Positions 60,201 to 64,000 of a stretch of 64,000 nt of DNA are shown piece by piece. A model generated the notes under the pieces. That model was not told where the DNA came from. It saw only the letters and a program-made list of their open reading frames with translations, and searched no databases. This stretch comes from Crossaster papposus. Its lineage: Eukaryota; Echinodermata; Asteroidea; Velatida; Solasteridae. The position numbers and the translations under genes are program-made. How positions within the stretch are numbered: the first letter of the stretch is position 1; every line of letters begins with the position of its first letter. Location of the stretch: positions 1,364,001 to 1,428,000 of the forward strand of contig JBAIAA010000653.1 in assembly GCA_037893245.1 (NCBI GenBank). The letters are read 5' to 3'.

Positions 60201-62400
60201 TTTCAGAAAATCGAAATAAAATACTAACAAAGCATGCCCCGGGTCAAATTGCTAATTTTGCCATTCCTGGAGGCCCCCCTCTATCTCCTAACACCCAGCC
60301 CCTTCCCGGGGCATGCTTTCCTTCATGCCCTTATTTGTGGGCGGGGATTGTGTGCACAAACCTATGGCGAATTTGAAACGCGTGTGTTAACGTTAACATT
60401 TTCAGAAAATCGAAATAAAATACTAACAAAGCATGCCCCGGGTCAAATTGCTAATTTGGCCATTCCTGGAGGCCCCCCTCTATCTCCTAACACCCAGCCC
60501 CTTCCCGGGGCATGCTTTCCTTCATGTACTTATTTGTGGGCGGGGATTGTGTGCACAAACCTATGGCGAATTTGAAACGCGTGTGTTAACGTTAAAATTT
60601 TCAGAAAATCGAAATAAAATACTAACAAAGCATGCCCCGGGTCAAATTGCTAATTTTGCCATTCCTGGATGCCCCCCTCTATCTCCTAACACCCAACCCC
60701 CTCCCGGGGCATGCTTTCCTTCATGCCCTTATTTGTGGGCGGGGATTGTGTGCACAAACCTATGGCGAATTTGAAACGCGTGTGTTAACGTTAACATATT
60801 CAGAAAATCGAAATAAAATACTAACAAAGCATGCCCCGGGTCAAATTGCTAATTTTGCCATTCCTGGAGGCCCCCCTCTATCTCCTAACACCCAGCCCCT
60901 TCCCGGGGCATGCTTTCCTTCATGCCCTTATTTGTGGGCGGGGATTGTGTGCACAAACCTATGGCGAATTTGAAACGCGTGTGTTAACGTTAACATTTTC
61001 AGAAAATCGAAATAAAATACTAACAAAGCATGCCCCGGGTCAAATTGCTAATTTTGCCATTCCTGGAGGCCCCCCTCTATCTCCTAACACCCAGCCCCTT
61101 CCCGGGGCATGCTTTCCTTCATGCCCTTATTTGTGGGCGGGGATTGTGTGCACAAACCTATGGCGAATTTGAAACGCGTGTGTTAACGTTAACATTTTCA
61201 GAAAATCGAAATAAAATACTAACAAAGCATGCCCCGGGTCAAATTGCTAATTTGGCCATTCCTGGAGGCCCCCCTCTATCTCCTAACACCCAGCCCCTTC
61301 CCGGGGCATGCTTTCCTTCATGTACTTATTTGTGGGCGGGGATTGTGTGCACAAACCTATGGCGAATTTGAAACGCGTGTGTTAACGTTAAAATTTTCAG
61401 AAAATCGAAATAAAATACTAACAAAGCATGCCCCGGGTCAAATTGCTAATTTTGCCATTCCTGGATGCCCCCCTCTATCTCCTAACACCCAGCCCCTTCC
61501 CGGGGCATGCTTTCCTTCATGCCCTTATTTGTGGGCGGGGATTGTGTGCACAAACCTATGGCGAATTTGAAACGCGTGTGTTAACGTTAACATATTCAGA
61601 AAATCGAAATAAAATACTAACAAAGCATGCCCCGGGTCAAATTGCTAATTTGGCCATTCCTGGAGGCCCCCCCTCTATCTCCTAACACCCAGCCCCTTCC
61701 CGGGGCATGCTTTCCTTCATGCCCTTATTTGTGGGCGGGGATTGTGTGCACAAACCTATGGCGAATTTGAAACGCGTGTGTTAACGTTAAAATTTTCAGA
61801 AAATCGAAATAAAATACTAACAAAGCATGCCCCGGGTCAAATTGCTAATTTTGCCATTCCTGGATGCCCCCCTCTATCTCCTAACACCCAGCCCCTTCCC
61901 GGGGCATGCTTTCCTTCATGCCCTTATTTGTGGGCGGGGAATGTGTGCACAAACCTATGGCGAATTTGAAACGCGTGTGTTAACGTTACAATTTTCAGAA
62001 AATCGAAATAAAATACTAACAAAGCATGCCCCGGGTCAAATTGCTAATTTTGCCATTCCTGGAGGCCCCCCTCTATCTCCTAACACCCAGCCCCTTCCCG
62101 GGGCATGCTTTCCTTCATGCCCTTATTTGTGGGCGGGGATTGTGTGCACAAACCTATGGCGAATTTGAAACGCGTGTGTTAACGTTAATATTTTCAGAAA
62201 ATCGAAATAAAATACTAACAAAGCATGCCCCGGGTCAAATTGCTAATTTGGCCATTCCTGGAGGCCCCCCCTCTATCTCCTAACACCCAGCCCCTTCCCG
62301 GGGCATGCTTTCCTTCATGCCCTTATTTGTGGGCGGGGAATGTGTGCACAAACCTATGGCGAATTTGAAACGCGTGTGTTAACGTTACAATTTTCAGAAA
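54250..62400 (+). repeat. nested higher-order repeats, about 1992, 1793, 996 and 796 bp
   Basis: The monomer with GCTAATTTGGCC and TTCATGTACTT starts at 54653, 56645, 58438, 60431 and 61227, and a related form lies near 59450-59540. GGATGCCCC monomers, GGGGAATGTG monomers and seven-C monomers (~55091, ~57083, ~58878, ~59876, ~61669) accompany it in the same order. Successive spacings correspond to ten, nine, ten and four monomers plus one or two bases from the seven-C units. The copies are nearly identical. Confidence 0.83.
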
Positions 62401-63450
62401 ATCGAAATAAAATACTAACAAAGCATGCCCCGGGTCAAATTGCTAATTTTGCCATTCCTGGAGGCCCCCCTCTATCTCCTAACACCCAGCCCCTTCCCGG
62501 GGCATGCTTTCCTTCATGCCCTTATTTGTGGGCGGGGATTGTGTGCACAAACCTATGGCGAATTTGAAACGCGTGTGTTAACGTTAATATTTTCAGAAAA
62601 TCGAAATAAAATACTAACAAAGCATGCCCCGGGTCAAATTGCTAATTTTGCCATTCCTGGAGGCCCCCCTCTATCTCCTAACACCCTGCCCCTTCCCGGG
62701 GCATGCTTTCCTTCATGCCCTTATTTGTGGGCGGGAATTGTGTGCACAAACCTATGGCGAATTTGAAACGCGTGTGTTAACGTTAAAATTTTCAGAAAAT
62801 CGAAATAAAATACTAACAAAGCATGCCCCGGGTCAAATTCCAAATGTTGCCATTCCTGGATGCCCCCCTCTATCTCCTAACACCCAGCCCCTTCCCGGGG
62901 CATGCTTTCCTTCATGCCCTTATTTGTGGGCGGGGAATGTGTGCACAAACCTATGGCGAATTTGAAACGCGTGTGTTAACGTTACAATTTTCAGAAAATC
63001 GAAATAAAATACTAACAAAGCATGCCCCGGGTCAAATTGCTAATTTTGCCATTCCTGGAGGCCCCCCTCTATCTCCTAACACCCAGCCCCTTCCCGGGGC
63101 ATGCTTTCCTTCATGCCCTTATTTGTGGGCGGGGATTGTGTGCACAAACCTATGGCGAATTTGAAACGCGTGTGTTAACGTTAATATTTTCAGAAAATCG
63201 AAATAAAATACTAACAAAGCATGCCCCGGGTCAAATTGCTAATTTTGCCATTCCTGGAGGCCCCCCTCTATCTCCTAACACCCTGCCCCTTCCCGGGGCA
63301 TGCTTTCCTTCATGCCCTTATTTGTGGGCGGGAATTGTGTGCACAAACCTATGGCGAATTTGAAACGCGTGTGTTAACGTTAAAATTTTCAGAAAATCGA
63401 AATAAAATACTAACAAAGCATGCCCCGGGTCAAATTCCAAATGTTGCCAT
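62340..63450 (+). repeat. higher-order repeat, 597 bp (3 monomers), two copies
   Basis: The trio TTACAATTTT, TTAATATTTT, and CACCCTGCCCC with GGGCGGGAATTG is repeated at exactly +597: CACCCTGCC at ~62683 and ~63280, GCGGGAATTG at ~62732 and ~63329, ATTCCAAATGTTG at ~62838 and ~63435. Confidence 0.8.
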
Positions 63451-63616
63451 TCCTGGAGGCCCCCCTCTATCTCCTAACACCCAGCCCCTTCCCGGGGCAT
63501 GCTTTCCTTCATGCCCTTATTTGTGGGCGGGGATTGTGTGCACAAACCTATGGCGAATTTGAAACGCGTGTGTTAACGTTAACATTTTCAGAAAATCGAA
63601 ATAAAATACTAACAAA

Positions 63617-63815
63617 GCATGCCCCGGGTCAAATTGCTAATTTTGCCATTCCTGGAGGCCCCCCTCTATCTCCTAACACCCAGCCCCTTCCCGGGGCATG
63701 CTTTCCTTCATGCCCTTATTTGTGGGCGGGGATTGTGTGCACAAACCTATGGCGAATTTGAAACGCGTGTGTTAACGTTAACATTTTCAGAAAATCGAAA
63801 TAAAATACTAACAAA
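63617..63815 (+). repeat. representative 199-bp monomer
   Basis: A typical full-length unit used here to define landmarks. Inverted-repeat arm 1 lies at 63617-63628 (GCATGCCCCGGG) and arm 2 at 63690-63701 (CCCGGGGCATGC), an exact 12-base reverse complement with 61 bases between. Next come a GC box GTGGGCGGGG at 63722-63731, the 8-base palindrome TGTGCACA at 63736-63743, ACGCGT at 63763-63768, the 14-base palindrome TGTTAACGTTAACA at 63770-63783, the hypervariable tract at about 63778-63787, AATAAA at 63799-63804 and TACTAAC at 63806-63812. The length is close to a nucleosome repeat length. Any function for these motifs is inference. Confidence 0.9.
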
Positions 63816-64000
63816 GCATGCCCCGGGTCAAATTGCTAATTTTGCCATTCCTGGAGGCCCCCCTCTATCTCCTAACACCCAGCCCCTTCCCGGGGCATGC
63901 TTTCCTTCATGCCCTTATTTGTGGGCGGGGATTGTGTGCACAAACCTATGGCGAATTTGAAACGCGTGTGTTAACGTTAACATTTTCAGAAAATCGAAAT

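Larger units (their letters stand above)
42901..64000 (+). repeat. 199-bp satellite array, right block
   Basis: Continuation of the same satellite, same orientation, about 106 monomers up to the window end, so the array extends further right. The first bases, AATACTAAC, complete the monomer that is cut by the retrotransposon at 34654. The variant content differs from the left block: TTAATATTTT and TTAACATATT states of the hypervariable tract, GCTAATTTGGCC, GGATGCC in place of GGAGGCC, and TTCATGTACTT are common here and not seen by eye on the left. Variants typical of the left, such as GCATGCCCCTGG, CACACAGCCCC, CTAAAAAAGC and TGAACATTTT, are absent or rare here. No gene is seen in this block. 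Confidence 0.97.

Noticed and set aside
63751..63762. GGCGAATTTGAA as a cell-cycle CDE/CHR promoter pair
   Set aside because: The TTTGAA element is present but the spacing to GGCG is two bases instead of the usual four, and there is no gene to control.
63617..63815. CENP-B box in the monomer
   Set aside because: I searched both strands for the pattern TTCG-N4-A-N2-CGGG. TTCGATTTTCTG on the reverse strand has the first part only, and nothing fits fully.
42915..63960. The same kind of open frames in the right satellite
   Set aside because: Same reasoning: the frame is set by the repeat period, with no codon-level conservation independent of the DNA repeat.

Overview
This window is eukaryotic repetitive DNA, most likely from an animal. 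It consists of one large head-to-tail satellite array with a 199-bp monomer, interrupted once by a complete, young-looking Ty3/gypsy (Metaviridae-type) LTR retrotransposon. I see no host gene, no tRNA or rRNA gene, no CRISPR array and no prokaryotic gene organisation. Eukaryotic origin is supported by the satellite with higher-order structure, the LTR element with a tRNA-Leu-like primer binding site, the TATA and CCAAT promoter motifs in the LTR, and the AATAAA polyadenylation signals. The species cannot be named from the sequence. The Pol type (protease, reverse transcriptase, RNase H, HHCC/D,D35E integrase with a GPY/F-like module) is common in invertebrate and fish genomes.

Layout: 1-34654 is satellite, about 175 monomers. 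34655-42900 is the retrotransposon: 5' LTR 34655-35656, primer binding site 35659-35677, gag 35805-36980, pol in the -1 frame about 36908-41719, hairpin plus polypurine tract 41863-41896, 3' LTR 41899-42900. The insertion is flanked by the 4-base duplication AATA. 42901-64000 is satellite again, about 106 monomers in the same orientation. The many ~113-residue open frames in the satellite are by-products of a repeat whose length is not a multiple of three, and they are not annotated as genes.

The satellite is a mosaic of higher-order repeats (HORs). Diagnostic monomer variants recur at fixed multi-monomer distances that change along the array: 1723, 1393, 2389/2588/3185, 1990/1791, 2917 and 2396-2398 bp to the left, then 1194, ~995, 398, 1393, ~1992/1793/996/796 and 597 bp to the right. 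Each monomer carries a perfect 12-bp inverted repeat. Five 131-bp short monomers all carry the same 68-bp deletion, which removes the loop between those arms. A tract of about 10 bases near monomer position 162-171 is far more variable than the rest and acts as a natural label for tracking duplications.

The retrotransposon appears able to encode everything needed for its own cycle. U3 supplies the promoter, the tRNA-Leu-like site primes minus-strand synthesis, Gag has a CCHC zinc knuckle, and Pol carries all expected catalytic residues in one uninterrupted frame. The two 1002-bp LTRs look identical by eye, so the insertion is recent relative to LTR divergence. No envelope gene is present. The most interesting items are the hairpin-associated monomer deletion, the hypervariable tract, the changing HOR regimes, and a predicted membrane segment inside the Pol linker between RNase H and integrase.
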